Source: an uncultured Clostridia bacterium (GTDB lineage: Bacteria > Bacillota > Clostridia > Christensenellales > UBA1242). Taken from it: a stretch of DNA of 64,000 nucleotides. The translations under genes and the position numbers were made by a program. Below are positions 26,061 to 34,745 of the stretch, one piece after another; within the stretch, counting starts at the first letter, position 1; the number at the start of each line of letters is the position of its first letter. The stretch is taken from positions 29,540 to 93,539 of the forward strand of contig CAKVHA010000004.1 of assembly GCA_934747775.1 (NCBI GenBank), given 5' to 3'. The notes beneath the pieces were generated by a model, which made no database searches, was not told where the DNA came from, and saw only the letters and a list, made by a program, of their open reading frames with translations.

Positions 26061-26756
26061 TTATTTGCTGTTTAGTGTAAGTTCTCTTAATTTTCCATAA
26101 TACTTAAGTTTGTTTATAAGGTTTGTGTTGATAATTGCACCTGCTTTTGCTAGCACTTCGCCGTTGTCATTTAAAATGTCTTTTTTAACTTTCCTTTTCA
26201 ATAAAAAATTGTATCCCGTAATTTCGCGAGTAGGGGTGACAACCTTTTGAATGCTTACAATGTTTGTTGTGTTGGACTGTTTAAAATTAAAACTATTTTT
26301 TTCTTTAAATTTACTTAAACTAACTTTTTTTTCGCTTAATAAAATAAGTTCGTCCGATAACCCAATAATGTGATTTTTAGGATATGTTTTGCCATTAATT
26401 TCAATACTATGCAAAGAGCTATTTTCTAGGTTTATTTCGTCCACTTTTCCAATTTTAGTTCCGTCCAAATCATAACAAATGGCGTTTAGGGGACAAACCA
26501 GTTTTTTTAGACTTAACTCCTTATTTTCGTACAATGTAATTTTGCTGGAATTTGCAATAAATATGGCGTTGTTGCTTGTTTTATAAATATTTTTATACTC
26601 CACAACCTTGTATTCGTCGTTTTCATCGTTGTAAACAAGCAAGTTTGCAAGTTGTTTTTTGTTTGCATCTACGCACACACGCTCCACATATCCTTCAATT
26701 TTAAGTTTGCATAAATTTATAACAGGTAGCGATATTAATTCGCTTAGCTTTATCAT
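26061..26756 (-). CDS. PRC-barrel-like domain protein
   Basis: 231 residues. The N-terminal 150 residues read like two PRC-barrel-type beta modules: IKLSELISLPVINLCKLKIEG with VERVCVDANKKQLANLLVY, then LVCPLNAICYDLDGTKIGKV with DEINLENSSLHSIEINGK. The C-terminus (GEVLAKAGAIINTNLINKLK) resembles a further such module. PRC-barrels occur in RimM and in small regulatory proteins of spore-formers. Start has AGGAGG. No known partner is adjacent, so function is open. Confidence 0.55.
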   Translation of the reverse strand: MIKLSELISLPVINLCKLKIEGYVERVCVDANKKQLANLLVYNDENDEYKVVEYKNIYKTSNNAIFIANSSKITLYENKELSLKKLVCPLNAICYDLDGTKIGKVDEINLENSSLHSIEINGKTYPKNHIIGLSDELILLSEKKVSLSKFKEKNSFNFKQSNTTNIVSIQKVVTPTREITGYNFLLKRKVKKDILNDNGEVLAKAGAIINTNLINKLKYYGKLRELTLNSK

Positions 26757-26852
26757 ACTTGTCCTCCTGCGGTCAAAATGAAATTTGTTTTATAATATTT
26801 TATTTTTTTCTCAAAGTATTTATGCTAATTATTTTTTTATTTGCATAATTCG

Positions 26853-26861
26853 TGCTATAAT
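26853..26861 (+). promoter_or_regulatory. extended -10 promoter placing the start at the ATG
   Basis: TGCTATAAT extended -10 ends at 26861, seven bases before the ATG at 26868, with no ribosome binding site between. This suggests a leaderless transcript. Confidence 0.55.
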
Positions 26862-26867
26862 TTCTTT

Positions 26868-27776
26868 ATGGGAATATTGAGTTCAATAAAAAAAATGTTT
26901 TCTAAAAACATTGATTGTAGCGAAAAATTGGGTGATACTCCATTTTACAATTACTCGTTAACAAACAGAGTGGTGTATGTGGGGTCTAACATCATAGTTA
27001 AAGAAGGCTATGAAGCTGTTTTTGTGTGCCGCAACAAGGTTACAGATTGCTTGCCTGCTGGTAAACACTCAATTATTGCAAGCAACTTGCCCAACACTTT
27101 TAAGCGAATGCACTTGCTTAAAGCAAATGGTAAAGGTAACTTTAAAAACAAGTTTAAAGTGGATATATATTTTGTGCAAAAACATTACGATATTATTGTT
27201 GAGTTTTTAGCAAAACAACCATATGAAGCAAAAACAAAAACTTTTGGGCGAGTTAAGGCTTTTCCAGAAGGAAAATGTATTGTAAATGTCACCGACAGCA
27301 AAAAACTTATTTCGTTTTTGTTGTTAGAGCGACCATATGCCACAACCAATGACTTTTTTTCTACTATTAGCGAGCAAGTTGGCAATGCGGTTAGTGAAAA
27401 ATTGATGAAATCAAATAAGCCGTTTATTAAAATTCTAACCGAAAAAAGCGACATTAGCGAGTATTTTAAAATTGTGATGTTAAACCTAGATTATATGGGT
27501 ATTGAAGTTAATGCGGTGGATATAATTAGTATGCAAGTGTCACCAATGCTTGAAAAGAAAGTTAGTGAAAAACTTAAAGAATATCGCGATGCTAATGTTG
27601 ATATCTCAACCGATAGCTTTGAAGAAGTGCCTACAATTGGTGGGATTAATGTTAGTTTTGACGGAAATATTACAAGCGAGCAGAAAAACACAAAAACGTG
27701 TTATGCTTGCGGTGGAGTGGTTGATGTGGCTGCAAAATTTTGCCCTAATTGTGGTGCAAAACAAAATTTGGGCTAA
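26868..27776 (+). CDS. SPFH/Band-7-like protein with C-terminal zinc ribbon
   Basis: 302 residues. Residues ~30-220 resemble the YdjI-like SPFH (Band_7_1) family: VVYVGSNIIVKEGYEAVFVC, then CLPAGKHSIIASNLPNTF and VDIYFVQKHYDI. The C-terminus is a zinc ribbon with CYACGGVVDVAAKFCPNCG (two CxxC pairs). Such proteins are thought to bind membranes or phage-shock-like partners. I start at the ATG at 26868 (MGILSSIKKMF), although no Shine-Dalgarno is present, because the -10 box positions transcription initiation there. Family call is moderate. Confidence 0.6.
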   Translation: MGILSSIKKMFSKNIDCSEKLGDTPFYNYSLTNRVVYVGSNIIVKEGYEAVFVCRNKVTDCLPAGKHSIIASNLPNTFKRMHLLKANGKGNFKNKFKVDIYFVQKHYDIIVEFLAKQPYEAKTKTFGRVKAFPEGKCIVNVTDSKKLISFLLLERPYATTNDFFSTISEQVGNAVSEKLMKSNKPFIKILTEKSDISEYFKIVMLNLDYMGIEVNAVDIISMQVSPMLEKKVSEKLKEYRDANVDISTDSFEEVPTIGGINVSFDGNITSEQKNTKTCYACGGVVDVAAKFCPNCGAKQNLG

Positions 27777-27790
27777 CCCGCTTAATTTGT

Positions 27791-27819
27791 TTGGATTTTT
27801 AACAATATTTATATATAAT
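27791..27819 (+). promoter_or_regulatory. promoter of the GT2-like gene
   Basis: TTGGAT (27791-27796), 17-bp spacer, TATAAT (27814-27819). The leader that follows contains the 12-mer AGTACTATGCAA at 27855. Confidence 0.65.
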
Positions 27820-27900
27820 ATAATAAATAATATGTGTGGTTTTTCTAACATTTAAGTACTATGCAATTTATAAAAAAACCGCTACATTAAGGAGATTATT

Positions 27901-28791
27901 ATGAAAGTTGCTTTTATTGTTCCTGTTTTAAATGACTGCGATGTAAAACAAAGATACGACGCAGCAGAAGCCGCTTGCAAAGAAATGAATGTTGACTTTG
28001 AAATAGTGTTTGCCTTTAATAGCAAACTAAACAATATGTTTTCGCTTGTTAGAAGCACATTTATTGAAAACAAAAAAGTTAAGGCTTTTAAGGTGGATAG
28101 GGTTGTTAATCAACACAAACTTATTACACTTGCAATGAAAGAATGTGAAAACTATGACGCAACAATTATTTATTCGGGCAAGGAAACAATAAATGTTGAT
28201 GTTGTTAAAGCGTTTTTAACTAGCTGGATGGCTGGCAATAAAATAGTGTATCTTAAAAAGGTTTACTCTGGGGCTAAAAAAGTTGGCGTTTGGATTAAAA
28301 GCCTTATTTACAGGCTTGGCACTAAAATTATGGGCGTGTTTAAAGATATTGGTGCAGAAACCGATATTCAACTTTTAGATAAAGATGTTGTAATTACAAT
28401 AAACCAATTACCAGAAAAAAACAGGCATCTTCGCACGCTAGACTCGTTTATAGGCTACAACACTGACATTATAAAAATGGAAGTTGATAGCAAAATTAAG
28501 GATAGCAAAAACTATATAGATAAAAGCAAAAAATGTAAAATTGATATTGCTTTATCTGCTATTTTCTTTGTTTTGTGTATTGCAGCCCTAACAGTTGGTA
28601 TATTATCGCTTGCTCTAAATTGGAAAATGCGCTGGATGCTAACCATGTTTATATGGGTGGGCTTTGTTATTTTTGCTTTGTTTGCTCTTGTGTTTTTTAC
28701 TAAAAAAGAACTCCGCGTTAGGGTTGGGGATAGTGAAGATATGAGCGACATTAACGAGCTTATAGATAAAATGGAAAAATATAACTACTAA
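27901..28791 (+). CDS. degenerate family 2 glycosyltransferase-like membrane protein
   Basis: 296 residues. The N-terminal ~200 residues follow the plan of GT2 enzymes of the DPM1/GtrB type (MKVAFIVPVLNDCD, VDFEIVFAFNSK, FLTSWMAGNKIVYLKKVYSG), and two C-terminal helices (about 213-236 and 243-266) match the GtrB-like architecture. The metal-binding Asp motif expected in the middle is not visible: the corresponding stretch reads IIYSGKETINVDVV. It may therefore be catalytically altered. Start has AAGGAG. Single gene with its own promoter and terminator. Confidence 0.55.
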   Translation: MKVAFIVPVLNDCDVKQRYDAAEAACKEMNVDFEIVFAFNSKLNNMFSLVRSTFIENKKVKAFKVDRVVNQHKLITLAMKECENYDATIIYSGKETINVDVVKAFLTSWMAGNKIVYLKKVYSGAKKVGVWIKSLIYRLGTKIMGVFKDIGAETDIQLLDKDVVITINQLPEKNRHLRTLDSFIGYNTDIIKMEVDSKIKDSKNYIDKSKKCKIDIALSAIFFVLCIAALTVGILSLALNWKMRWMLTMFIWVGFVIFALFALVFFTKKELRVRVGDSEDMSDINELIDKMEKYNY

Positions 28792-28792
28792 A

Positions 28793-28829
28793 AAATAGCC
28801 ATATGAATGTGTTTCATATGGTTTTTTTA
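28793..28829 (+). terminator. intrinsic terminator
   Basis: Perfect 9-bp stem CCATATGAA/TTCATATGG (28799-28807 with 28813-28821) and seven T's. Confidence 0.92.
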
Positions 28830-28860
28830 TCTAAATTTTGGCAAACAATATAAATATTAT

Positions 28861-28889
28861 TTGGTAAAAAATTTTTAATTTGTTATAAT
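28861..28889 (+). promoter_or_regulatory. promoter of gap
   Basis: TTGGTA (28861-28866), 17-bp spacer, TATAAT (28884-28889). Confidence 0.75.
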
Positions 28890-28916
28890 TTTAATATTAA
28901 AAAGGAGATCTTATTT

Positions 28917-29930
28917 ATGAAAATAGCAAAAGTTGGAATAAACGGGTTTGGTAGAATTGGCAGACAACTTGTTAGAATTGCATCTAAATTAGACAATATT
29001 GATGTTGTTGCTGTTAATGACCCTTTTATTGATTTAAATTACGCAAAATATATGTTGGAACGTGACACAGTTCACGGAACATTTGCTGGTAAGGTTGAAG
29101 TTAGAGATAACTACCTTATTGTAAACGGCAAAAAAATTCGTTTCTTTGCTGAAATGAATCCAGAAAATATCGACTGGAAGGGTGCTGGTGCAGAATATGT
29201 TTGCGAAGCAACTGGCAAATTTACTAAAGCCGAAGATGCTATGCGTCATATTCAAGGCGGTGCAAAACATGTAATTATAACTGCCCCTGGGAAAAACTGC
29301 CCAATGTTTGTATATGGTGTTAATGAAAACGAGTATAAATCGGATATGAAAATTGTTAGCAATGCAAGCTGTACAACAAACTGCTTGGCTCCACTTGCAA
29401 AAATTATTAACGACAATTTTGGAATTGAAGAAGGTCTTATGACTACTGTTCACTCGGTTACTGCAACCCAACTTACTGTAGACGGCCCAAGCAAAAAGGA
29501 CTGGCGCGGTGGCAGAGCTGCTTGCGGAAACATTATTCCTAGTAGCACTGGTGCAGCAAAGGCTGTTGGCGTGGTTATTCCAGAACTTAACGGAAAACTT
29601 ACAGGTATGAGCCTAAGAGTTCCAACACTAGATGTTAGTGTGGTTGACCTTACTGTTAGGCTTAAAAAACCTACAACCTACGACGAAATTAAAGCTGTTG
29701 TAAAAGAGTACAGCGAAAAACAAATGAAGGGCGTTATGGGTTACACCGAAGAAGCGCTTGTTAGTAGCGACTTTATTGGTGATAATCGCGCAAGCATTTT
29801 TGATGCTGCTGCTGGTATTATGCTAAGCCCAACATTTGTAAAGCTTGTTGCTTGGTACGACAATGAGTGGGGTTATAGCACACAAGTTATGCGTTTAATA
29901 GACCATATGTTTAAAGTTGACAACAAATAA
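28917..29930 (+). CDS. gap: glyceraldehyde-3-phosphate dehydrogenase
   Basis: GAPDH (337 residues) oxidises glyceraldehyde 3-phosphate with NAD and phosphate in glycolysis. It shows the Rossmann start KVGINGFGRIGRQLVRIA, the active site SNASCTTNC with Cys152, and the C-terminal WYDNEWGYSTQVMRL. Length is normal. AAAGGAGAT precedes the ATG. It is a single-gene unit between its promoter and a terminator; enolase lies 1.4 kb downstream in a separate unit. Confidence 0.97.
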   Translation: MKIAKVGINGFGRIGRQLVRIASKLDNIDVVAVNDPFIDLNYAKYMLERDTVHGTFAGKVEVRDNYLIVNGKKIRFFAEMNPENIDWKGAGAEYVCEATGKFTKAEDAMRHIQGGAKHVIITAPGKNCPMFVYGVNENEYKSDMKIVSNASCTTNCLAPLAKIINDNFGIEEGLMTTVHSVTATQLTVDGPSKKDWRGGRAACGNIIPSSTGAAKAVGVVIPELNGKLTGMSLRVPTLDVSVVDLTVRLKKPTTYDEIKAVVKEYSEKQMKGVMGYTEEALVSSDFIGDNRASIFDAAAGIMLSPTFVKLVAWYDNEWGYSTQVMRLIDHMFKVDNK

Positions 29931-29937
29931 AACATAT

Positions 29938-29972
29938 TTAATATCACTGCTTTTTAGCCGTGATATTTTTTT
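29938..29972 (+). terminator. intrinsic terminator after gap
   Basis: Stem AATATCAC/GTGATATT with a 12-base loop and T run. Confidence 0.85.
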
Positions 29973-30044
29973 AAAAGTCGTTAAAATATAAAAAACAATG
30001 TATCGCACAAATTTGTATAAAAATTTTAATTTTGTTAAATTTGT

Positions 30045-30072
30045 TTGACTTATTCACTATTTTAGTGATACC
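30045..30072 (+). promoter_or_regulatory. possible promoter of the pilin-like gene
   Basis: TTGACT at 30045-30050 with a weak -10 (GATACC) 16 bases on. The -10 is poor. Confidence 0.4.
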
Positions 30073-30112
30073 CTTATGTAAATATATAAATAACAAAAGG
30101 TATGTGAAAATT

Positions 30113-30580
30113 ATGCAAGCATTTATGTTGAGAATGATGAATTTTGTTCTTGCTGTTAATAACACGAGAAAAGATTCGGCTGGGACTGCAGTTTGGCCTG
30201 ATTCGGGAAATGAAAGCGGTGTTTGGGCAAAATGGTCAGATGCACAAAGAAAAGCGTGGAATGCTGGTACTGCTAAGTGGATAATTGATATTTTGTATCC
30301 AATCTTGAATGTGTTAAATACTTTACTTGTTCCTGTTATTATTGTTCTTGGTGTTGCTGGATCAATTTATGCAATTGTACTAGGTGTAAACTATTCAAAA
30401 GCTGAGAGTGCCGACAAACGTGAAGAAGCTAAAAAGCGTCTTATTAATGCGGTTATTGGTGTTGTAATTATTCTTGTAGCATTAATTGGTATGAAAATCT
30501 TTATCGCCAACGCACCAGAAATCTTTGGTTGGGTAAATAAAAATGCTGATAATAAAGATGTTGATTTAGGGGAAAACTAA
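30113..30580 (+). CDS. T4SS-pilin/VirB2-like small membrane protein
   Basis: 155 residues starting MQAFMLRMMNFVLAVNN. A soluble segment precedes two membrane helices (about 65-90 and 115-136) joined by a charged loop, SKAESADKREEAKKRLINAV. The sequence AKKRLINAVIGVVIILVALIG is characteristic of the pilin-like VirB2/TrbC relatives of Gram-positive type IV secretion systems. The ATG at 30113 is chosen because the upstream in-frame ATG at 30032 precedes the putative promoter; AAAGG lies 13 bases upstream. No other conjugation or secretion gene is nearby, so it is an orphan here. Confidence 0.6.
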   Translation: MQAFMLRMMNFVLAVNNTRKDSAGTAVWPDSGNESGVWAKWSDAQRKAWNAGTAKWIIDILYPILNVLNTLLVPVIIVLGVAGSIYAIVLGVNYSKAESADKREEAKKRLINAVIGVVIILVALIGMKIFIANAPEIFGWVNKNADNKDVDLGEN

Positions 30581-30599
30581 AATTAAATAAATATTAAAA

Positions 30600-30650
30600 T
30601 AAAACACTATTAAATTATATCCTTGTGGATGGTTTAATAGTGTTTTTTAT
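30600..30650 (+). terminator. intrinsic terminator after the pilin-like gene
   Basis: A 12-bp stem AACACTATTAAA/TTTAATAGTGTT encloses an ATCC/GGAT inner hairpin; T run follows. Confidence 0.9.
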
Positions 30651-30672
30651 GCTCAAATTATTATGTATTTGT

Positions 30673-30702
30673 TTGTAGTGGAAGCTAAAGGTGTGATATA
30701 AT
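30673..30702 (+). promoter_or_regulatory. promoter of the TM2-domain gene
   Basis: TTGTAG, 18-bp spacer, TATAAT preceded by TG (extended -10). Confidence 0.65.
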
Positions 30703-30720
30703 AATATTAGGAGATAATTT

Positions 30721-31221
30721 ATGAGATGTCCTATTTGTGGATGTAAAGTTAAATATGGAATTTGTCCTTACTGTAAGGTTACTGACGACCAAATTAAGGG
30801 CGCTAGCAACAAAAAAGCAAAGGAATGCCTAAAAAAAGGCGAAAAGGATAAGGTTGTGTTGTCTAGCACAATGCCAAGCGATTTAAACCGTACACGAGTT
30901 TTGTTGTTTGCAATTCTTTTGGGGTTGTGGGGCGGACACAGTTATTATATTGGCAGGGTTAAGCGGGGACTTTTTAGTTCTATTACGTTTATAGTGTCGT
31001 TTATGTCGTTTGTGGTGTATCGCACGTGGTTGGAAACAAGCAAAGCGATGGCTATAATAATGTATTTATGTGTGTTTGTGGAAGTTATTGCGCTATGTAT
31101 GTGGCTTGGCGACATTATTAAAACACTATGTAAAACATTGCCGGTGCCAGTTGTATTGCCGGAAAAAGTTGAGTTGCAAACTCTGGTAGCAGAAAAGAAA
31201 AAGGCAAAAAAAGTAAAATAA
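30721..31221 (+). CDS. TM2-domain protein with N-terminal zinc ribbon
   Basis: 166 residues. An N-terminal zinc ribbon (MRCPICGCKV, GICPYCKV) is followed by a TM2 domain: helix LLFAILLGLWGG, the conserved HSYYIGRVKRGLFS turn, and further helices ending near 140. The C-terminus is Lys-rich. TM2 proteins are small membrane proteins of unclear function in bacteria. AGGAGATAATTT precedes the ATG. It is monocistronic with promoter and terminator. Confidence 0.8.
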   Translation: MRCPICGCKVKYGICPYCKVTDDQIKGASNKKAKECLKKGEKDKVVLSSTMPSDLNRTRVLLFAILLGLWGGHSYYIGRVKRGLFSSITFIVSFMSFVVYRTWLETSKAMAIIMYLCVFVEVIALCMWLGDIIKTLCKTLPVPVVLPEKVELQTLVAEKKKAKKVK

Positions 31222-31252
31222 TACAGATTTTAGTTGGTCTAAATAAAAATAT

Positions 31253-31288
31253 CTAATAAGGCTAAAAGGAATATAGCCTTATTTTTTT
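31253..31288 (+). terminator. intrinsic terminator after the TM2 gene
   Basis: Stem AATAAGGCTA/TAGCCTTATT and T run. The eno -35 box starts inside the T run. Confidence 0.88.
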
Positions 31289-31315
31289 GCCTTGAAAAGC
31301 AAATTGTGATACAAT
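31287..31315 (+). promoter_or_regulatory. promoter of eno
   Basis: TTGCCT (31287-31292), 17-bp spacer, TACAAT (31310-31315) with TG upstream. Confidence 0.7.
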
Positions 31316-31351
31316 GTAGGTGTTATTATGATAACAAAAAGGGAGAACTTT

Positions 31352-32653
31352 ATGGAAATAACAAAAGTTTATGCAAGACAAATTTTAGATAGTCGCGGAA
31401 ACCCAACTGTAGAAGTAGAAGTTACGCTTGAAGACGGCACAATGGGTAGAGCAGCTGTTCCTTCGGGTGCATCTACAGGTGCGTTTGAAGCAGTTGAATT
31501 GAGAGATGGTGATAAATCAAACTATCTGGGCAAATCGGTTGAAAAGGCTGTAAGCAATGTTAACAACATTATTGCAAAAGCAATTGTTGGTAAAAATGTT
31601 TACGATCAAGAAGAAATTGACCAAACAATGATTGAATTAGACGGAACTGACAACAAAGGCAGGCTTGGTGCAAACGCAATTTTAGGTGTTTCGCTTGCTT
31701 GTGCGCACGCTGGTGCAAATGCCGACGGAGTTTCGTTGTTTAAATATTTAAATGAAAATGGTGTTACTTTACCTGTTCCTATGATGAATATTATTAATGG
31801 TGGCAAACACGCAGACAACAGCATTAACATTCAAGAATGTATGATTATGCCAGTTGGCGCTAAGTCGTTTAAAGAAGCGCTAAGATGGTGTGCCGAAGTT
31901 TTTCATACTCTAAAATCAACATTAAAAAGCAAAGGTTATGCAACTGCAGTAGGTGACGAAGGTGGTTTTGCACCAAATTTAAAGAGCGACGAAGAAGCTT
32001 TTGCACTTATAGTTGAAGCAGTTAAGGCGGCTGGATACAAACCAGGAAAAGACTTTTATATTGCAATAGATGCCGCAGCAACCGAAATGTATGACGAAGC
32101 AAAAAAACAAGGTCGCGAAGGTGATTACTATTTCTGGAAAACTGGCGAGTTTTTTACTCCAGAACAACTTGTAGAATACTGGGAAAACTTGGCAAACAAA
32201 TATCCTATTATTTCGCTTGAAGATGGTGTTGCTGAAGAAGATTGGAAAACTTGGAAGCTATTAACCGACAAACTTGGCGATAGAATTCAACTTGTAGGCG
32301 ATGACCTATTTGTTACAAACCCAAAACGTCTTGAAAAGGGTATTAAACTAGGTGTTGCTAATTCAATTTTGATTAAACTAAATCAAATTGGAACACTAAC
32401 CGAAACATTGGAAGCAATGAAAATGGCTGCCGATGCAAACTACACAACTATTGTGTCGCACCGTAGTGGTGAAACCGAAGACACTACTATTGCCGATGTC
32501 GCTGTTGCTACAAATAGCGGGCAGATAAAAACGGGCGCTCCAAGCAGAACCGACCGTGTTGCAAAATACAACCAACTATTAAGAATAGAAGAAGAGTTGG
32601 GTAATAAGGCAAAATATCTTGGAATCAAATGCTTTAAATCTTTAAATAAATAA
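31352..32653 (+). CDS. eno: enolase
   Basis: Enolase (433 residues) interconverts 2-phosphoglycerate and phosphoenolpyruvate. It has ITKVYARQILDSRGNPTVEVE at the N-terminus, SGASTGAFEAVELRD, the magnesium-ligand region SLEDGVAEEDW, LVGDDLFVTN, the active-site LIKLNQIGTLTETL, and VSHRSGETEDT. Length is normal. I start at the ATG at 31352, which gives the canonical N-terminus and follows AAGGGAG; an upstream ATG at 31328 would add eight residues and has no ribosome binding site. Confidence 0.97.
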   Translation: MEITKVYARQILDSRGNPTVEVEVTLEDGTMGRAAVPSGASTGAFEAVELRDGDKSNYLGKSVEKAVSNVNNIIAKAIVGKNVYDQEEIDQTMIELDGTDNKGRLGANAILGVSLACAHAGANADGVSLFKYLNENGVTLPVPMMNIINGGKHADNSINIQECMIMPVGAKSFKEALRWCAEVFHTLKSTLKSKGYATAVGDEGGFAPNLKSDEEAFALIVEAVKAAGYKPGKDFYIAIDAAATEMYDEAKKQGREGDYYFWKTGEFFTPEQLVEYWENLANKYPIISLEDGVAEEDWKTWKLLTDKLGDRIQLVGDDLFVTNPKRLEKGIKLGVANSILIKLNQIGTLTETLEAMKMAADANYTTIVSHRSGETEDTTIADVAVATNSGQIKTGAPSRTDRVAKYNQLLRIEEELGNKAKYLGIKCFKSLNK

Positions 32654-32670
32654 AAAGGTTAATAATATAA

Positions 32671-32698
32671 AAATAACGGCATATGCCGTTATTTTTTT
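32671..32698 (+). terminator. intrinsic terminator after eno
   Basis: A perfect 24-bp palindrome centred on AT (AAATAACGGCAT then its complement) with a T run. The next -35 box begins at the end of this run. Confidence 0.9.
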
Positions 32699-32725
32699 GC
32701 AAAAAACAGTAAAATTTGATATAAT
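32697..32725 (+). promoter_or_regulatory. promoter of yigZ-recX-acpS
   Basis: TTGCAA (32697-32702), 17-bp spacer, TATAAT (32720-32725). The -10 ends seven bases before the yigZ ATG, so the transcript is probably leaderless. Confidence 0.8.
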
Positions 32726-32731
32726 AATTAT

Positions 32732-33310
32732 ATGGAAACAATTTTAAATAAAGTGCAAGATTTATATGAAATTAAAAAGAGCAAATTCTATTCATATTTG
32801 CTGCCTGTTTTTAATTTTGACGATGTAAAAATTGCATTAGACGAAATAAAAAAAGAACATAAAAATGCCACACACATTTGTTATGCTTGTGTTACTACTA
32901 TACCGAATATGGAGCGCTGCTCAGACGATGGCGAGCCAGACGGAACAGCAGGAAAACCGCTTTTGGAACTGCTAAAAAAACGCGGGCTTAACAATGTGCT
33001 TTTAGTTGTTGTTAGATATTTTGGCGGAATAAAACTTGGTGCTGGTGGGCTTATTAGAGCGTACACTTCTGCTGGGGTTTTGGTGTGCGATGGTGCGCAA
33101 ATAGTAAACAAAATTAACTACTTAAAATACACATTAGTGTGTGATATTGATGATGCAAAAAATGTACTATCAAAACTTAAAACGTATGAAATAGAAGTGA
33201 CTAACATTGAGTATTCTAGTGAAGTAAAATTTGACATTAAGATAAGCGAAACCGAAACTAACAAACTAAAACTTTTGGGTGACAATATAAGGATAATTAA
33301 AAATGGATAA
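32732..33310 (+). CDS. yigZ: YigZ/IMPACT family protein (UPF0029)
   Basis: 192 residues. The UPF0029 N-terminal domain shows KKSKFYSYLLPV-like sequence, HICYACV, RCSDDGEPDGTAGKPLLELL and VVRYFGGIKLGAGGLIRAY, a signature of the YigZ/IMPACT family; a C-terminal ferredoxin-like domain follows. The biochemical role is not settled. There is no ribosome binding site; the ATG coincides with the predicted transcription start. It overlaps recX by 8 bases. Confidence 0.92.
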   Translation: METILNKVQDLYEIKKSKFYSYLLPVFNFDDVKIALDEIKKEHKNATHICYACVTTIPNMERCSDDGEPDGTAGKPLLELLKKRGLNNVLLVVVRYFGGIKLGAGGLIRAYTSAGVLVCDGAQIVNKINYLKYTLVCDIDDAKNVLSKLKTYEIEVTNIEYSSEVKFDIKISETETNKLKLLGDNIRIIKNG

Positions 33311-33932
33311 AATAAAAATAAGCAAAGTTGAAGTGCAAAAAAATCACAGCGATAGGGTGAGTATATTTGTAGACGACAATTATTTTGCAAGTATGTACTT
33401 GGATACGGCTGTAAAATATGGCATAAAAAAAGACTTAGAAATAGATGAAGAAACATTAAAAAATTACATTTTGGAAAGTGAAAAACACCTTGCTTTTGAT
33501 AAGGCTGTAAACTATCAAAATAGTGCATTTAAAACAAAAAAACAAATTAGAGATTATCTAAACAAAAAAAGCTACGATAAATTAGTTGTTGATTATGTGA
33601 TTAATAAAATGGAAGAATACGGCTTTTTAAACGATAGCAAATTTGCCGATATGTACATAAGCACATATGATAAAAAGTATGGACCTAATATGCTAAAAAC
33701 CAAACTTTTGCAAAAGGGAATTAGTAAAAACATTGTAGAAGAAAAATTGCAAGAATATTTACCAAATGATGAAATTGTAGATAAATTACTGCTAAAAAAA
33801 TTAGGAAATAAAGAACCAACTACCGAGAATTTGACAAAATGTATAAGGTTTTTGTCAAGTAGGGGGTATGAATATGACACAATTAAAAAATCTATAAATA
33901 AAATTAAAAAAGGGGAAATGGATTATGAATAA
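33303..33932 (+). CDS. recX: regulatory protein RecX
   Basis: RecX (209 residues) binds RecA filaments and limits their activity. It is all-helical with three-helix repeats, for example LAFDKAVNYQNSAFKTKKQI followed by RDYLNKKSYDKLVVDYVINK, and FADMYISTYDKKYGPNMLKT, matching the RecX pattern. It overlaps yigZ and acpS by 8 bases on each side, so the three genes are coupled. Confidence 0.88.
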   Translation: MDKIKISKVEVQKNHSDRVSIFVDDNYFASMYLDTAVKYGIKKDLEIDEETLKNYILESEKHLAFDKAVNYQNSAFKTKKQIRDYLNKKSYDKLVVDYVINKMEEYGFLNDSKFADMYISTYDKKYGPNMLKTKLLQKGISKNIVEEKLQEYLPNDEIVDKLLLKKLGNKEPTTENLTKCIRFLSSRGYEYDTIKKSINKIKKGEMDYE

Positions 33933-34290
33933 AGTTGGAATTGATGTATTAGAAACAAAAAGAATGGAAGATTATATAAAACGCGAGCTTCCTATGGGAA
34001 AAATATTTACCGCGTATGAAATTGAATATATAAAACGTGTTGCAAAATCGGCATCGCGTATGGCGGGAATTTTTAGCGCTAAAGAAGCATTTTTAAAAGC
34101 TACTGGTGTGGGTGTAAAAAATGGTGTTTCGTTGTTGGAAGTTGAAGTTAAACACGAAGAAAGTGGCAGACCATATTTAAACCTTATTGGCGCAGCTAAA
34201 GATGTTGTGAAAAAACTTGGTTTAAAAAATTGCGACATTAGCATTTCACACACTGATAATCTTGCAACCGCAATTTGCATTTTAAGTTAG
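33925..34290 (+). CDS. acpS: holo-[acyl-carrier-protein] synthase
   Basis: AcpS (121 residues) attaches phosphopantetheine from CoA to acyl carrier protein. The two signature motifs are present: VGIDVLETKRM (metal-binding Asp) and FSAKEAFLKATGVGV (Glu and Lys of the active site), with CDISISHTDNLATAI at the C-terminus. Length is normal. The start overlaps the recX end. A terminator follows at 34462. Confidence 0.93.
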   Translation: MNKVGIDVLETKRMEDYIKRELPMGKIFTAYEIEYIKRVAKSASRMAGIFSAKEAFLKATGVGVKNGVSLLEVEVKHEESGRPYLNLIGAAKDVVKKLGLKNCDISISHTDNLATAICILS

Positions 34291-34461
34291 TTTGTGTTTG
34301 TACTGTTTTTATTGCTTCAATAATATTGGTTTGCTAATTTGATATCGCAACATATACAAATAGATGTTTCGATATATGTAATTTGGTGCTTTTATATAGT
34401 GGCAATAATTTAAAATTTGGTTTGCATAAATTGTAAAAATTTACCAAAACTAAACTAAACA

Positions 34462-34492
34462 AATTCTAGTTATAATGGCTAGAATTTTTTTA
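34462..34492 (+). terminator. intrinsic terminator after acpS
   Basis: Stem AATTCTAG/CTAGAATT (34462-34469 with 34479-34486) and T run, 170 bases after the stop. Confidence 0.8.
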
Positions 34493-34514
34493 CACAAATT
34501 TTTAGGGGAAGGCT

Positions 34515-34745
34515 ATGGAAAACAAAGATAAATTTAATGAGTATAGTATTAAACTTAATGCTCTTGGCAATAATCGTAAAAGTAACGAGAGAGTAAACCC
34601 AGAGCATATAATGAGTGAAGAACAACTTAAAAAGTTGTATATTTCATATATGCCGTTTTTGGAAAACATACTGCTAAATGAAAATGAAGCTTTAGATAAA
34701 ATGGGGGAGATTGATTTAATTAATTATGAAAAGTGGTTGAAATAA
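34515..34745 (+). CDS. putative antitoxin partner of MazF
   Basis: A 76-residue acidic, helical protein starting MENKDKFNEYSIKLNAL. I see no ribbon-helix-helix or AbrB-type DNA-binding motif, so it is not an obvious MazE. Its stop overlaps the mazF start as TAATG, which is the classic toxin-antitoxin arrangement, and it has its own AGGGGAAGG ribosome binding site. The antitoxin role rests on position only. Confidence 0.55.
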   Translation: MENKDKFNEYSIKLNALGNNRKSNERVNPEHIMSEEQLKKLYISYMPFLENILLNENEALDKMGEIDLINYEKWLK

